From Pandoraea pneumonica (GTDB lineage: Bacteria > Pseudomonadota > Gammaproteobacteria > Burkholderiales > Burkholderiaceae), in NCBI RefSeq assembly GCF_902459645.1, contig NZ_CABPSK010000001.1, forward strand, positions 806,001 through 870,000: a stretch of 64,000 nt of DNA, read 5' to 3'. How positions within the stretch are numbered: position 1 is the stretch's first letter; each line of letters begins with the position of its first letter. The notes below the pieces were generated by a model. The model did no database searches and was not told where the DNA came from. It saw only the letters and a program-made list of their open reading frames with translations. A program made the translations under genes and the position numbers. Shown one piece after another: positions 34,268 to 43,646 of the stretch.

Positions 34268-35155
34268 ATGGACAAATTGATGACGGCGGCGCAAGCGGTA
34301 GCGCATATTCAAAGCGGCATGACGGTGGGCGTGGGCGGCTGGGGGCCGCGTCGCAAGCCGATGGCGCTGGTGCGCGAGCTGCTGCGCTCGGACGTGCGCG
34401 ACCTGACCGTCGTGACGTATGGCGGCCCGGAAGTCGGCATGCTGTGCGCGGCGGGCAAGGTCAAGCGGCTGGTGTACGGCTTCGTGTCGCTCGACGCGAT
34501 TCCGCTGGAGCCGTACTTCCGCAAGGCGCGCGAAGCGGGTGCCGTGGAAGTCTCCGAGCTTGACGAAGGCATGTTGCAGTGGGGGCTGCGGGCAGCCGGG
34601 ATGCGTCTGCCGTTTCTGCCGACGCGCGTCGGCCTGGGGACCGACATCGTCACCCATAACCCGCACATCAAGACGATTCGCTCGCCGTACCCCGACAACG
34701 AACTGTTGCTCGCCATGCCGGCCATTGCGCTCGACGTCGCCATGCTCCACGTGAATGTGGCCGACAGGCTCGGCAACACGCAAATCCATTCTCCCGATCC
34801 GTTCTTCGACGACTGCTTTGCCCGCGCGGCCGAACGTTGCTTCGTGAGTTGCGAGGAACTCGAGGCGCGCATCGATCTGGCCGACCCGGCACGTACGGGC
34901 GATCCGCGCGCCAATGGCTTCGAGCGATTCTGGGTGACGGGTGTCGTGCATGCCCCGGGCGGCGCGCATCCGACGTCGTGCGCCCCCCAATACGGTTGGG
35001 ACATGGGGCATTTGAAGGCCTACTGTGCCAGCGCGACCGAGACCGGTGGTTGGGACGCCTACACCGCGAACTTCCTGCAAGGCAGCGAAGCGGATTACCA
35101 ACAACGCGTCGGCGGGCTGGAAGCTATCCAAGCCTTGCCGCAGGCAGCGATTTGA
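34268..35155 (+). CDS. ipdA: CoA-transferase-family ring hydrolase, alpha subunit, IpdA-like
   Basis: A 295-residue class I CoA-transferase-fold subunit. MTVGVGGWGPRRKPMALVR near the start, VVTYGGPEVGMLCAAGKVKRLVYGFVSLD and LRAAGMRLPFLPTRVGLG closely resemble mycobacterial IpdA. IpdAB is not a transferase but opens the last steroid ring (COCHEA-CoA hydrolase), with a Glu as the key residue; the candidate here is in LDEGML. ATG 34268 follows GGAGTGAGGAC; the open frame reaches 34160 with no site. The IpdB-like gene follows after 19 bp. Confidence 0.88.
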   Translation: MDKLMTAAQAVAHIQSGMTVGVGGWGPRRKPMALVRELLRSDVRDLTVVTYGGPEVGMLCAAGKVKRLVYGFVSLDAIPLEPYFRKAREAGAVEVSELDEGMLQWGLRAAGMRLPFLPTRVGLGTDIVTHNPHIKTIRSPYPDNELLLAMPAIALDVAMLHVNVADRLGNTQIHSPDPFFDDCFARAAERCFVSCEELEARIDLADPARTGDPRANGFERFWVTGVVHAPGGAHPTSCAPQYGWDMGHLKAYCASATETGGWDAYTANFLQGSEADYQQRVGGLEAIQALPQAAI

Positions 35156-35174
35156 CGGCAGGAGCGCATCGAAG

Positions 35175-35987
35175 ATGACCAACGACAACCAAACGACGAC
35201 CCCGGAATTTACGCTGGCCGAATTGCTGATCGTGGCCGCCGCCGAAGCTTGGCGGGGCGATGGCGAGATTCTCGCCTCCGGCATTGGCACGATTCCGCGA
35301 CTGGCGGCGGGACTCGCGAAACTGACTCACGCCCCGGATGTGCTGCTCACCGACGGTGAGGCGTGTCTGGTGGAAACGCCGGTGCCGCTTGGCCCGCGTG
35401 GCGAAAACACGCCGCGCCCCTCGGGTTGGATGCCTTACTCGCGCGTGTTCGATTGCGTATGGAGCGGTAAGCGTCATGCGATGGTCGGCCCGACGCAAAT
35501 CGACCGTTGGGGGCAGGGCAATATCTCCTGCCTCGGTGACTTCGCGCGCCCCAAAGTGCAGATGCTCGGGGCACGCGGTTTCCCCGGCAACAGCCTGAAT
35601 CATGCCAACTCGATGTTCGTGCCCGCGCACAGCAAGCGCGTATTCGTGGCGGGCGAAGTGGACATGGTGGCGAGCGTGGGCTTCAATCCGGCGCGTTGGC
35701 CCGATGGCGTGCGTCGTGACCTGATGTCGCTGCGCTTGATCGTGACGGATTTGTGCGTGATGGATTTCAACGGTCCCGATCACGCTATCCGGGTGGTGTC
35801 GTTGCATCCGGGGGTGTCGTTCGACATGGTGCAGGAGGCGACCGGATTCCCGCTGGTACGCGCCGATCATCTGGGCGTGACGGCTGCGCCGACGGCTGTC
35901 CAGCTCGAGATCATTCGCCGCCTCGATCCGCACAACATGCGCGCCAAGGTCCTCAAGGACAACCCGCCGGGCGTTCGGGTAAGCTGA
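35175..35987 (+). CDS. ipdB: CoA-transferase-family ring hydrolase, beta subunit, IpdB-like
   Basis: A 270-residue partner of IpdA. DVLLTDGEACLVETP, GWMPYSRVFDCVWSGKRHAMVG, QIDRWGQGNISCLG, SLNHANSMFVPAHSKRVFV and MDFNGPDHAIRVVSLHPGV align by eye with remembered mycobacterial IpdB. Together the pair should hydrolyse a cyclic beta-keto acyl-CoA in the last carbon ring. ATG 35175 has GCAGGAGCG some bases upstream. The gene is in the operator 5 operon with ipdA, the hexapeptide protein and the FadD3-like ligase. Confidence 0.88.
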   Translation: MTNDNQTTTPEFTLAELLIVAAAEAWRGDGEILASGIGTIPRLAAGLAKLTHAPDVLLTDGEACLVETPVPLGPRGENTPRPSGWMPYSRVFDCVWSGKRHAMVGPTQIDRWGQGNISCLGDFARPKVQMLGARGFPGNSLNHANSMFVPAHSKRVFVAGEVDMVASVGFNPARWPDGVRRDLMSLRLIVTDLCVMDFNGPDHAIRVVSLHPGVSFDMVQEATGFPLVRADHLGVTAAPTAVQLEIIRRLDPHNMRAKVLKDNPPGVRVS

Positions 35988-36023
35988 TCCGACATTATCA
36001 AAAGAACAGGAGACACCCGGACC

Positions 36024-36623
36024 ATGGTGAGAGTCTTTGAGATCGATGGCGTAGTCCCCGTGGTGGATCCTGCCGCTTTTGTGCACCCGCACGCGACGCT
36101 GATCGGCGGCGTGGTCGTCGGCCCCCGTTGCTACGTTGGCCCAGGTGCGAGCTTGCGAGGCGACTTCGGCCGAATCCGGATCTGCGCGGGGGCCAACATT
36201 CAAGACGGTTGCATCCTGCACGGTTACCCGGGTAAGGAAACCGTCGTCGAGGAGGACGGCCATGTGGGCCACGGTGCGATCCTGCACGGCTGCCACATCG
36301 GCCGAAACGCGATGATCGGGATGGGCGCCATCATCATGGACAACGCTGAGGTCGGCGAATCGGCCGTGGTCGGCGCGGGGTCTTTCGTGAAGACCGGCAT
36401 GGTGGTCGCACCGCGCACGCTCGTCATCGGTTCGCCCGCGCGATTCGTGCGTCGGCTCTCCGACGACGAGGTGGCGTGGAAATCCGATGGCACACGCGTC
36501 TACCAGCAACTCTCCGTGCGCAGCCTGCAAACCATGCGCGAAGTCGAGGCATTGACCGACCCGTCCGCTCAGACGGGCAGGCTACAAGTCGAAGACCGCT
36601 CGCCTGACGACCGCAAACGTTAA
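36024..36623 (+). CDS. Left-handed beta-helix (gamma-carbonic anhydrase/PaaY-like) protein
   Basis: A 199-residue hexapeptide-repeat protein: GPRCYVGPGASLRGDFG, then IQDGCILHGYPGKETVVEEDGHVGHGAILHGCHIGRNAMIGMG, with the three metal-binding His positions of PaaY/CaiE-type proteins. PaaY is a thioesterase that clears dead-end CoA esters in phenylacetate degradation, and the same housekeeping role would fit here between ipdB and the ligase. It has CAGGAGAC 14 bases before ATG 36024. Carbonic anhydrase activity is an alternative. Confidence 0.82.
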   Translation: MVRVFEIDGVVPVVDPAAFVHPHATLIGGVVVGPRCYVGPGASLRGDFGRIRICAGANIQDGCILHGYPGKETVVEEDGHVGHGAILHGCHIGRNAMIGMGAIIMDNAEVGESAVVGAGSFVKTGMVVAPRTLVIGSPARFVRRLSDDEVAWKSDGTRVYQQLSVRSLQTMREVEALTDPSAQTGRLQVEDRSPDDRKR

Positions 36624-36657
36624 GACAAACGTTAATACCTATCACCCGATAACGACC

Positions 36658-38304
36658 ATGCTGCCTGTTAATCCCACCATTCCGAGCGTTCTGGCCCAGA
36701 CAGTCGCACGTTGTCCCGAGAACATCGCCATCGTCGAAGACGGGATGTCGCTCAATTATGCCGAACTCGAACGCCGGGCGTTGCGCGTCACACGTGCTCT
36801 CATGGCACAGGGCATCGAGGCCGGCGATCGCGTGGCGCTCTGGGCGCCCAACAGCGCTGCGTGGATCATCGCCGCACTCGGCATTCATTTGGCCGGGGCC
36901 GCACTCGTACCCGCCAACACCCGCATGAAAGGCGCCGAGATCGGCTATATGCTCGGCAAGAGCCGCGCGTCGCTGATCTTCGTCGCGGGCGATTTTCTCG
37001 GTACGTACTATCCCGATCTGCTCGACGGCCATACCCCGGCAACGCTGCGCAAGATCGTGGTACTCGACGGCTTTGCCGCGCGGGACGCCGCATCGGCGTG
37101 GGAGGCGTTTCTGGCCAGCGGCGACACGGTCTCCGAAGCCGCGGCCCGCCAACGCAGCGAAGCCGTCACGCCCACGATGCTCTCGGACATCATGTTCACG
37201 TCGGGCACGACCGGCAACCCGAAGGGCGTGATGACCACGCATGGTCAGAACCTGCGCTCGATTCACGACTGGGCCGTCGAGATGGGGCTGCACGAGGGCG
37301 ACCGCTATCTGATGGTCAACCCGTTCTTCCATGCGTTCGGCTACAAGGTCGGCTGGCTGGTGTCGGTCTATATCGGCCTGACGATGTTTCCGCAGCAGAT
37401 CTTCGAGGCCGATTGTGTCCTGGAGCGTATCGAGCGCGAGCGCATCAGCGTGCTTCCGGGGCCGCCGACGGTGTTCTACAGCTTGTTGGCATCGCCGCAA
37501 CTGGCGAAAACGGATCTGTCCAGCCTGCGGGCCACGATCACCGGCGCGTCGACCATCGCCCCCTCGCTAATCGCCCGCATGCGCGAGGCGCTAGGCTTCG
37601 ACATCGTGTTGACCGGCTACGGGCTGACCGAGTGCTGCGGCACGGCAACGCTCAGTTCGCCGGGCGACGATGCGCAGACGGTGGCGACCACGTCCGGGCG
37701 GGCCGTCAAAGATGTGGAAATCCGTGTCGTCGATGCGGCGGGTCAAGCCCTGCCGGCGGGCGAACCGGGTGAAGTGCTGATCCGGGGTTACAACGTGATG
37801 CAGGGTTATTACGACGATGACGCTGCGACGCGCGAGGCGATCGACGGCGATGGTTGGCTGCATACGGGCGACGTCGGTTATCTGGATGAACGCGGGTATC
37901 TGAAGCTGACCGACCGGCTCAAGGATCTCTTCATCGTCGGGGGTTTCAACTGCTACCCGGCCGAAATCGAGAAGTACATCTGTGAGCACCCGGCGGTCGC
38001 GCAGGCGGCGGTCGTCGGCGTGCCCGACGAGCGCATGGGCGAAGTGGGGCGGGCGTACATCATCCTGCGCCACGGTGTGACGCTGGACGGCGAGACATTG
38101 CAGGCCTGGTGCCGAGCCAATATGGCGAACTACAAAGTGCCGCGTTATATCGACTTCGTGACGAGCTATCCGACCAACGCGTCGGGCAAAGTGCTCAAGC
38201 GCGATCTGCGAAAACTGGCACTGGCAGCGGTGGACCCGGCCTGCGTCGCTTTGCCGGATAACGCAACGACGCGGCCCGTGGAGTCACGGCGCGTCGCTTC
38301 CTAA
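36658..38304 (+). CDS. fadD3: Acyl-CoA ligase, FadD3-like
   Basis: A 548-residue ANL-superfamily ligase. The P-loop is MFTSGTTGNPKGV (about residue 179), A5 is LTGYGLTECCG, A7 is WLHTGDVGYLD, and the C-terminal Lys is in NASGKVLKRDLRKL. It resembles mycobacterial FadD3, which activates the propionate side chain of HIP, the bicyclic remnant of steroids, particularly in NPFFHAFGYKVG and LPGPPTVFYSLL. It ends the operator 5 operon. No clear ribosome site is seen before ATG 36658, 34 bp after the PaaY-like gene. It is the likely entry point of the pathway. Confidence 0.87.
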   Translation: MLPVNPTIPSVLAQTVARCPENIAIVEDGMSLNYAELERRALRVTRALMAQGIEAGDRVALWAPNSAAWIIAALGIHLAGAALVPANTRMKGAEIGYMLGKSRASLIFVAGDFLGTYYPDLLDGHTPATLRKIVVLDGFAARDAASAWEAFLASGDTVSEAAARQRSEAVTPTMLSDIMFTSGTTGNPKGVMTTHGQNLRSIHDWAVEMGLHEGDRYLMVNPFFHAFGYKVGWLVSVYIGLTMFPQQIFEADCVLERIERERISVLPGPPTVFYSLLASPQLAKTDLSSLRATITGASTIAPSLIARMREALGFDIVLTGYGLTECCGTATLSSPGDDAQTVATTSGRAVKDVEIRVVDAAGQALPAGEPGEVLIRGYNVMQGYYDDDAATREAIDGDGWLHTGDVGYLDERGYLKLTDRLKDLFIVGGFNCYPAEIEKYICEHPAVAQAAVVGVPDERMGEVGRAYIILRHGVTLDGETLQAWCRANMANYKVPRYIDFVTSYPTNASGKVLKRDLRKLALAAVDPACVALPDNATTRPVESRRVAS

Positions 38305-38420
38305 GCGCGTAACACCCTCCCGGGGCGGCTGCGGTCTGCGCAGCTGTCCCGGCACCCCTCGCAATCCTCCCGTCGCGCGCAACACCATCCCCTCGAAAAA
38401 TCGCAAAACGCTGTGTTCGT

Positions 38421-38465
38421 TTAGTCCCATTGGACGATGTGCGGGCTTGTGCCGGTCATGAAAAT
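38421..38465 (+). promoter_or_regulatory. Regulon operator 6 with -10 (hydratase-ipdC operon)
   Basis: Operator 38421-38438: TTAGTCC-CATT-GGACGAT. The hexamer GAAAAT (38460-38465) starts 24 nt after GGAC. It drives the six-gene unit from 38525 to 44849. The rest of the 38305-38524 gap shows no gene. Confidence 0.8.
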
Positions 38466-38524
38466 GGCATCACGGGTTGGACACGTCCAGCCGATCTTCT
38501 ACGCAACCGGACACAAGAAACGAC

Positions 38525-39478
38525 ATGGAAACGCAAGACCAGGAGGTGGTGTTGTACGAGGCCGCGCATGGGGTGGCCACCGTGACGATGAACCGGCCCG
38601 AGTATCACAACGCGCAGAACTCGCAGATGACGTATGCGCTGGACGCCGCGTTTCGTCGTGCGGCCGATGACGATTCGGTGCAAGTCATCGTCCTGCGCGG
38701 GGCGGGCAAGCATTTCTCGGCTGGGCACGATATCGGCACGCCGGGGCGCGATGTCGACAAAAGTTTCGCCCGCGCGTCGCTGTGGTACGACCACGTCAAC
38801 AAGCCGGGTGGTGAATTCTTGTATGCCCGCGAGCAAGAGGTCTACCTGGGCATGTGCCGCCGCTGGCGCGAAATTCCCAAGCCGACCATCGCGATGGTGC
38901 ACGGGGCATGCATCGCGGGCGGCCTGATGCTCGCTTGGGTGTGCGATCTGATTGTCGCCTCTGACGATGCCTTCTTCGCCGACCCGGTCGTGCGCATGGG
39001 CATCCCCGGCGTCGAATACTTCGCGCACGCCTACGAATTGAACCCGCGCATCGCGAAGGAGTTTTTGTTCCTTGGCGAGCGGATGAATGCGCAACGGGCC
39101 TACGAGATGGGCATGCTCAACCGCGTGGTGCCGCGCGCCGATCTCGAAGACGCGACCTATGAGATGGCCAAGCGCATCGCCAAGATGCCGCGCATGGGCC
39201 TCGTGCTCACGAAGCAGGCCATCAATCATGTGGAAGATCTGCAAGGCAAACGCAGCGCAATGGACGCCGCCTTCGCATGGCATCACTTTGCTCACGCCCA
39301 CAACGAACTCATCACGGGCAACCGGCTTGGCGGCTTTGATGCCCGTTCGATGGCGGCGTCGCAACGTGCGGGCGAGGGCGCTGCCGACGGGGTTGGCGAC
39401 CGGGTTGCCGACGGGGCTGTCGACCGGGTTGCCGACGTCTCGCAGGCAAAGGCCGCTGAAGCCGAGGGGCGCGCATGA
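38525..39478 (+). CDS. Enoyl-CoA hydratase/isomerase family protein
   Basis: A 317-residue crotonase: TMNRPEYHNAQNSQMTYALD, the oxyanion segments GKHFSAGHDIGTPG and HGACIAGGLMLAWVCDLIVASDD, and ADPVVRMGIPGVEYFAHA. An insert between the two oxyanion loops and a C-terminal HHFAHAHN region match the longer mycobacterial-type enoyl-CoA hydratases rather than EchA20. ATG 38525 is the start that follows the operator. The last 30 residues come from a 12-bp DNA repeat and are probably disordered. It overlaps ipdC by 4 bp. Confidence 0.83.
   Translation: METQDQEVVLYEAAHGVATVTMNRPEYHNAQNSQMTYALDAAFRRAADDDSVQVIVLRGAGKHFSAGHDIGTPGRDVDKSFARASLWYDHVNKPGGEFLYAREQEVYLGMCRRWREIPKPTIAMVHGACIAGGLMLAWVCDLIVASDDAFFADPVVRMGIPGVEYFAHAYELNPRIAKEFLFLGERMNAQRAYEMGMLNRVVPRADLEDATYEMAKRIAKMPRMGLVLTKQAINHVEDLQGKRSAMDAAFAWHHFAHAHNELITGNRLGGFDARSMAASQRAGEGAADGVGDRVADGAVDRVADVSQAKAAEAEGRA
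39386..39433 (+). repeat. Four 12-bp tandem units in a hydratase C-terminus
   Basis: Units alternate GACGGGGTTGGC / GACCGGGTTGCC / GACGGGGCTGTC / GACCGGGTTGCC. They are in frame and encode a DGVG-DRVA-DGAV-DRVA tail. Repeat number could vary among strains without changing the frame. Confidence 0.8.
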
Positions 39479-40563
39479 GCCAGCCCAGCGCACTTCATAC
39501 GCCGCTTTGCGATCTGCTGGGCTGCCGCTATCCGATCGTGCAAACCGCGATGGGCTGGGTGGCCGACGCGAGGCTGGTTGCCGCCACGTGCAACGCCGGG
39601 GGCTTTGCCTTCCTCGCGGGCGCGACCATCGAGCCGTCGCAGTTGGAGGACGAGATTCTTAAGGTGAAGTCGATGACCACGCGTCCGTTCGGCATCAACT
39701 TTCACATGTTTCAGCCCAACGCGGCACAGGTCATCGATTTGGCGATTGCACATGGCTTGCGCGCCGTGAGCTATGGCCGAGGGCCGGACAAAGCCGTCAT
39801 TCGCCGCTTCAAGGACGCAGGCGTGCTCTGCATGCCGACGGTCGGTGCCGTCAAGCACGCGGTAAAGGCCGTGGAACTTGGCGCAGACATCGTCACGATT
39901 CAGGGCAGTGAAGGCGGCGGACATACGGGCAGCGTGCCGACCAGCATTCTGTTGCCGCAGGTGCTCGACGCGGTGAAGGTGCCTGTCGTTGCGGCCGGTG
40001 GCTTCTTCGATGGCCGGGGGTTGGCAATGGCGCTCGCGGCTGGGGCCGTCGGCATCGCGATGGGCACGCGGTTTCTCATGTCGAAGGAATCGCCCGTGCC
40101 GCCGCAGACATTGGACCGTTACGTCGCTGTGCGCGATCCGGCACATATCCGCGTCTCCAGCGTGATGGACGGACTGCCGCAACGCATGATCGACAACGAC
40201 TTTCTCTCGCGGCTGGAGCAAGCCAGCCCGCTGCGCCGTGTGTGGCTCTCATTGCAGAGTGCGCGCCGTTGGCAACAGCACACAGGCATGAGCACCGGCC
40301 AGATGTTGAGCGTCGCGTCGCGTGCACTGCGCGAAGACGGCGCCGCCGTGGCGCAGACCCTCATGGCGGCGAACGCGCCCATGCTGATTCAACGCTCCAT
40401 GGTCGAGGGCCACCCCGACGAGGGTGTTTTACCGAGTGGTCAGGCGGCTGCCGCCATCGCGCAGCTCGATAGCTGCGAAACCATCATCCAGCACATCGTC
40501 ACCGCAGCCGTCGAGCGTCTGAACGGGGTGCGTCAATTTACCGAAACGGGAGTCCCCGCATGA
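39475..40563 (+). CDS. ipdC: Nitronate monooxygenase-family flavoenzyme, IpdC-like
   Basis: A 362-residue FMN TIM-barrel protein: PIVQTAMGWVADARLVAATCNAGGFAFLA at the start, VTIQGSEGGGHTGSVPT, VPVVAAGGFFDGRGLAMALAAGAVGIAMGTRFL. It matches remembered mycobacterial IpdC, which despite the nitronate monooxygenase fold acts as an NADH-dependent reductase on ring-opened HIP intermediates. It overlaps the genes on both sides by 4 bp (ATGA), so it is tightly coupled to the hydratases, including EchA20-like. Confidence 0.87.
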   Translation: MSQPSALHTPLCDLLGCRYPIVQTAMGWVADARLVAATCNAGGFAFLAGATIEPSQLEDEILKVKSMTTRPFGINFHMFQPNAAQVIDLAIAHGLRAVSYGRGPDKAVIRRFKDAGVLCMPTVGAVKHAVKAVELGADIVTIQGSEGGGHTGSVPTSILLPQVLDAVKVPVVAAGGFFDGRGLAMALAAGAVGIAMGTRFLMSKESPVPPQTLDRYVAVRDPAHIRVSSVMDGLPQRMIDNDFLSRLEQASPLRRVWLSLQSARRWQQHTGMSTGQMLSVASRALREDGAAVAQTLMAANAPMLIQRSMVEGHPDEGVLPSGQAAAAIAQLDSCETIIQHIVTAAVERLNGVRQFTETGVPA

Positions 40564-41336
40564 ATCAGGCAAGCAACGCCGGACACTCTCCGGCTTTCAA
40601 CGTGGCGATTGAACAAGGCATTGCCGAAGTCGTGATCCAGCAGCCGCCGGTCAACGCGCTCGACAGCGACGCGTGGCTGGCGCTCGCCAGCGCCATTGAC
40701 TCGCTCGGCACTCGCGACGACGTTCGCGTGATCGTGATTCGCTCGGAAGGCCGTGGGTTCTGCGCAGGCGTGGACATCAAGGAACTGGCGGCACACCCCG
40801 AGCGCATCGTCAAAGTCAACGCAGGCAACTATGCGACGTTCCGCGCGATCCATCGCAATCCGGTGCCGGTAATCGCCGCCGTTCATGGCTTCGTACTGGG
40901 CGGCGGAATCGGCATGGCGGGGGCGGCCGACATCGTGGTCGCGTCGACCTGTGCGACGTTCGGCGTGCCGGAAGTCGACCGCGGCGCGATGGGCGGTGGT
41001 GCTCATTTGCAGCGACTGTTCCCGGTGCAGAAGGTGCGTCATATGTACTTCACCGGGCTGCCGATCGACGCGCAAGAAGCTTGGCGGCTCGGTGCGGTCG
41101 AGCGTGTTGTGCCGCGTGAGGCATTGCGCGAGACAGCCATGGAGATGGCGCGCGTCATTGCAGAGAAGAGCCCCGCGATGATTCGTCTGGCCAAGGAGTC
41201 GCTCAACGGCATCGAAGACGGCAACCTTGAGGACAAGTACCGCTGGGAGCAGGGCTTCACGCTGGAGGCCTACATGAGCCCCGACTCGTCGGAAACGCGT
41301 CAGGCGTTCGTCGAGAAGCGAAGCGCGGCGTTTTGA
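40560..41336 (+). CDS. echA20: Crotonase-family ring hydrolase, EchA20-like
   Basis: A 258-residue crotonase. IQQPPVNALDSDAWLALASAI, RSEGRGFCAGVDIKEL, IAAVHGFVLGGGIGMAGAADIVVAS and FGVPEVDRGAMGGGAHLQRL resemble mycobacterial EchA20, which hydrolyses a ring C-C bond in HIP degradation just before IpdAB. The start overlaps the ipdC stop by 4 bp. It lies with IpdC as expected for consecutive steps. Confidence 0.86.
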   Translation: MNQASNAGHSPAFNVAIEQGIAEVVIQQPPVNALDSDAWLALASAIDSLGTRDDVRVIVIRSEGRGFCAGVDIKELAAHPERIVKVNAGNYATFRAIHRNPVPVIAAVHGFVLGGGIGMAGAADIVVASTCATFGVPEVDRGAMGGGAHLQRLFPVQKVRHMYFTGLPIDAQEAWRLGAVERVVPREALRETAMEMARVIAEKSPAMIRLAKESLNGIEDGNLEDKYRWEQGFTLEAYMSPDSSETRQAFVEKRSAAF

Positions 41337-41376
41337 GCTTGCCCGCCACACACGACACGACTCATACGACATCACC

Positions 41377-42543
41377 ATGAAGCTTGGATATACGGATAAA
41401 CAACGGGCCTTCCGGGCCGAAATTCGCGAGTGGCTCGCCACGCACGTACCGAAAACGCCGCTGGCCAGCTACGACACCCCCGAGGGCTTTGCCCAGCATC
41501 GTGCGTGGGAGCACACCCTATTCTCGGGGCGCTGGAGCATGGTCACGTGGCCTGTCGCACTGGGCGGGCGCGGCTGCGACCTGATCGAATGGCTGATCTT
41601 CGAGGAAGAGTACTGGCGCGCCGGTGCGCCGCTGCGCGTGAATCAGAACGGCGTTTTCCTGCTGGGCCCGACGCTCATGGACTTCGGCACAGAGGAGCAA
41701 AAGCAGCGCTTTCTGCCGCGTATTGCCTCCGGCGAAGCGGTTTGGGCGCAAGGCTGGTCGGAGCCGAATGCAGGGTCCGATATGGCGGCTATTCGCTGCA
41801 AGGCGACGCGTGTGGGCGACGAGTACGTCATCAATGGCCAGAAGATCTGGTCGACGCGCGCGGTGTGGGCTGATGGTTTGTTCGGCCTGTTTCGCAGCGA
41901 CCCCGACTCGCAGCGTCACCACGGTCTCACGTTCCTGCTGGTGCCGTTGCAGACACCCGGCGTCACGATTCGGCCGATCCGCCAGTTGAACGGACAAGCG
42001 GGCTTCGCAGAAGTGTTCTTCGACGACGTTCGGGTGCCCGTGGCGAACCGTATCAGCGAGGAGGGTGCCGGTTGGCATGTGGCGATGGCGACCGCGGGCT
42101 TCGAACGCGGTCTGATGCTGCGCTCCCCCGGCCGCTTCCAAGCCACCGCACACGCACTGGTGAACCTCTATCGCAAAAACCGTGTGAAAGCCGATCGCGA
42201 CCCGGCTGTGCGCGACGCGGTCGTGCGGGCATGGATGGATGCCGAAGCGTACGCGCTTGCCACTTACGCCACCGCGAGCCGGATTCAACGCGGCGGGTCG
42301 ATCGGCGCGGAGGCCAGCACGAACAAGATATTCTGGTCCGAACTCGATCAGCAAATGCACGAAACGGCAATGCACATTCTGGGCGCTGCTGCGGAATTGC
42401 TGCCCGAAGCGCCCGACGCGGGAGACGTCGGGCACTGGCTCGACGGCTTTCTGTTCGCGCAGGCCGGACCGATTTACGCGGGCACCAACGAGATTCAACG
42501 CAACATCATCGCCGAACGCATGCTCGGCATGCCGCGGGGTTAA
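41377..42543 (+). CDS. Acyl-CoA dehydrogenase (FadE31/32-like), alpha-type
   Basis: A 388-residue ACAD: QGWSEPNAGSDMAAIRCKA, GQKIWSTRAVWADGLFGLFR, FAEVFFDDVRVP and IYAGTNEIQRNIIAERMLGMPRG. It is the better conserved member of the second ACAD pair and ends 5 bp before the second member, a layout typical of heterotetrameric ACADs in steroid clusters (FadE31-FadE33 group). Likely role: desaturation of a ring-opened acyl-CoA after IpdAB. No clear ribosome site precedes ATG 41377. Confidence 0.86.
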   Translation: MKLGYTDKQRAFRAEIREWLATHVPKTPLASYDTPEGFAQHRAWEHTLFSGRWSMVTWPVALGGRGCDLIEWLIFEEEYWRAGAPLRVNQNGVFLLGPTLMDFGTEEQKQRFLPRIASGEAVWAQGWSEPNAGSDMAAIRCKATRVGDEYVINGQKIWSTRAVWADGLFGLFRSDPDSQRHHGLTFLLVPLQTPGVTIRPIRQLNGQAGFAEVFFDDVRVPVANRISEEGAGWHVAMATAGFERGLMLRSPGRFQATAHALVNLYRKNRVKADRDPAVRDAVVRAWMDAEAYALATYATASRIQRGGSIGAEASTNKIFWSELDQQMHETAMHILGAAAELLPEAPDAGDVGHWLDGFLFAQAGPIYAGTNEIQRNIIAERMLGMPRG

Positions 42544-42548
42544 GCACG

Positions 42549-43622
42549 ATGGATTTCAATTTCACGGAAGACCAAAGCCTGCTGCGCGACACGATGCGCA
42601 GCTTCTTCATGATCGAAGCCACGCCGGAACTCACGCGTGAGTTGTGGGAGACCGAAACCGGCAGAAGCGAAGCCCTCTGGCAGAAATTCGCGCAACAGGG
42701 GCTGACGGGACTCTCGGTGCCAGAGGCGCATGGCGGCATGGGCTGCGGCGACCTCGAGTGGGTATTGATGGCCCATGAGGCGGGCTACTACGCGTTGCAA
42801 GACTCATTGCTCGATACCGCTTATCTCGCCGTGAGCGTGCTGCGTGAGCTGCCAGCGGAGCATCCGCTGGCGTTGGAATGGCTGCCCCGCATCGCGCAGG
42901 GCGAGGCCCGCGTTGCCATCGGGGCGCCTGAGCAGACGCTGGTGCCCGATGCCCATATTGCCCAGTTGCTGTTGCTCCACCACGAGGGCCAGTTGCACGC
43001 CGTGCCCAGCGAGCGGGTGGCGTTGAGTTTCAATGCCAGCGTCGATCCGTCGCGCCGGTTGTTTCGCGTCGACTGGATGCCCGGCGCGTCGACCCTCGTC
43101 CTCGACGCCAAGGCCGCTGCGGCTGTCTGGCGCAAAGTCGCGCTGCGGGGCGCGCTGGCCAGTGCCGCCCAGTTACTCGGGCTCACGCAACGCATGCTCG
43201 ATTTGTCGATCGACTACACCGCGCAGCGCAAGCAGTTTGGCAAGGCGATCGGCAGCTTTCAGGCCGTCAAACATCATCTGGCAGACGTGGCCGTCAAGCA
43301 GGAATTCGCCCGCCCAGTGATATCGCGCGCGGCGTACGCCGTGGCGAACGACGATCCGTTGGCGTCCCTGCACGTTTCCCACGCCCGATTAGCGGCAGGC
43401 GAGGCGGCATGGCTGGCGGCGAAGCGGGGTATTCAAGTGCACGGCGCGATGGGCTACACGTGGGAGATGGACCTGCAAATCTTCATGAAACGCGCGTGGG
43501 TGCTCGATGCGGCATGGGGCGATCGCGCTCACCACAAGCAATGTGTGGCGCAAGCCATTCTCGCGGACGACGCTCGGCTTGGCCCCGGCGAAACCTTTGC
43601 CGGTGCTGCTGCGCCGGTCTGA
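42549..43622 (+). CDS. Acyl-CoA dehydrogenase, partner subunit (beta-type)
   Basis: A 357-residue ACAD-fold protein, slightly short for the family: MDFNFTEDQSLLRDTMRSF, GLTGLSVPEAHGGMGCGD, RKQFGKAIGSFQAVKHHLADVAV and IQVHGAMGYTWEMDLQIFMKRAW. The middle beta-domain is reduced. It starts 5 bp after the previous ACAD gene, so the two probably form one complex that reduces ETF. The long frame upstream of ATG 42549 belongs to a shadow of the first ACAD gene. Confidence 0.85.
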   Translation: MDFNFTEDQSLLRDTMRSFFMIEATPELTRELWETETGRSEALWQKFAQQGLTGLSVPEAHGGMGCGDLEWVLMAHEAGYYALQDSLLDTAYLAVSVLRELPAEHPLALEWLPRIAQGEARVAIGAPEQTLVPDAHIAQLLLLHHEGQLHAVPSERVALSFNASVDPSRRLFRVDWMPGASTLVLDAKAAAAVWRKVALRGALASAAQLLGLTQRMLDLSIDYTAQRKQFGKAIGSFQAVKHHLADVAVKQEFARPVISRAAYAVANDDPLASLHVSHARLAAGEAAWLAAKRGIQVHGAMGYTWEMDLQIFMKRAWVLDAAWGDRAHHKQCVAQAILADDARLGPGETFAGAAAPV

Positions 43623-43646
43623 ACATAGAACAGGAGACACCACAAC

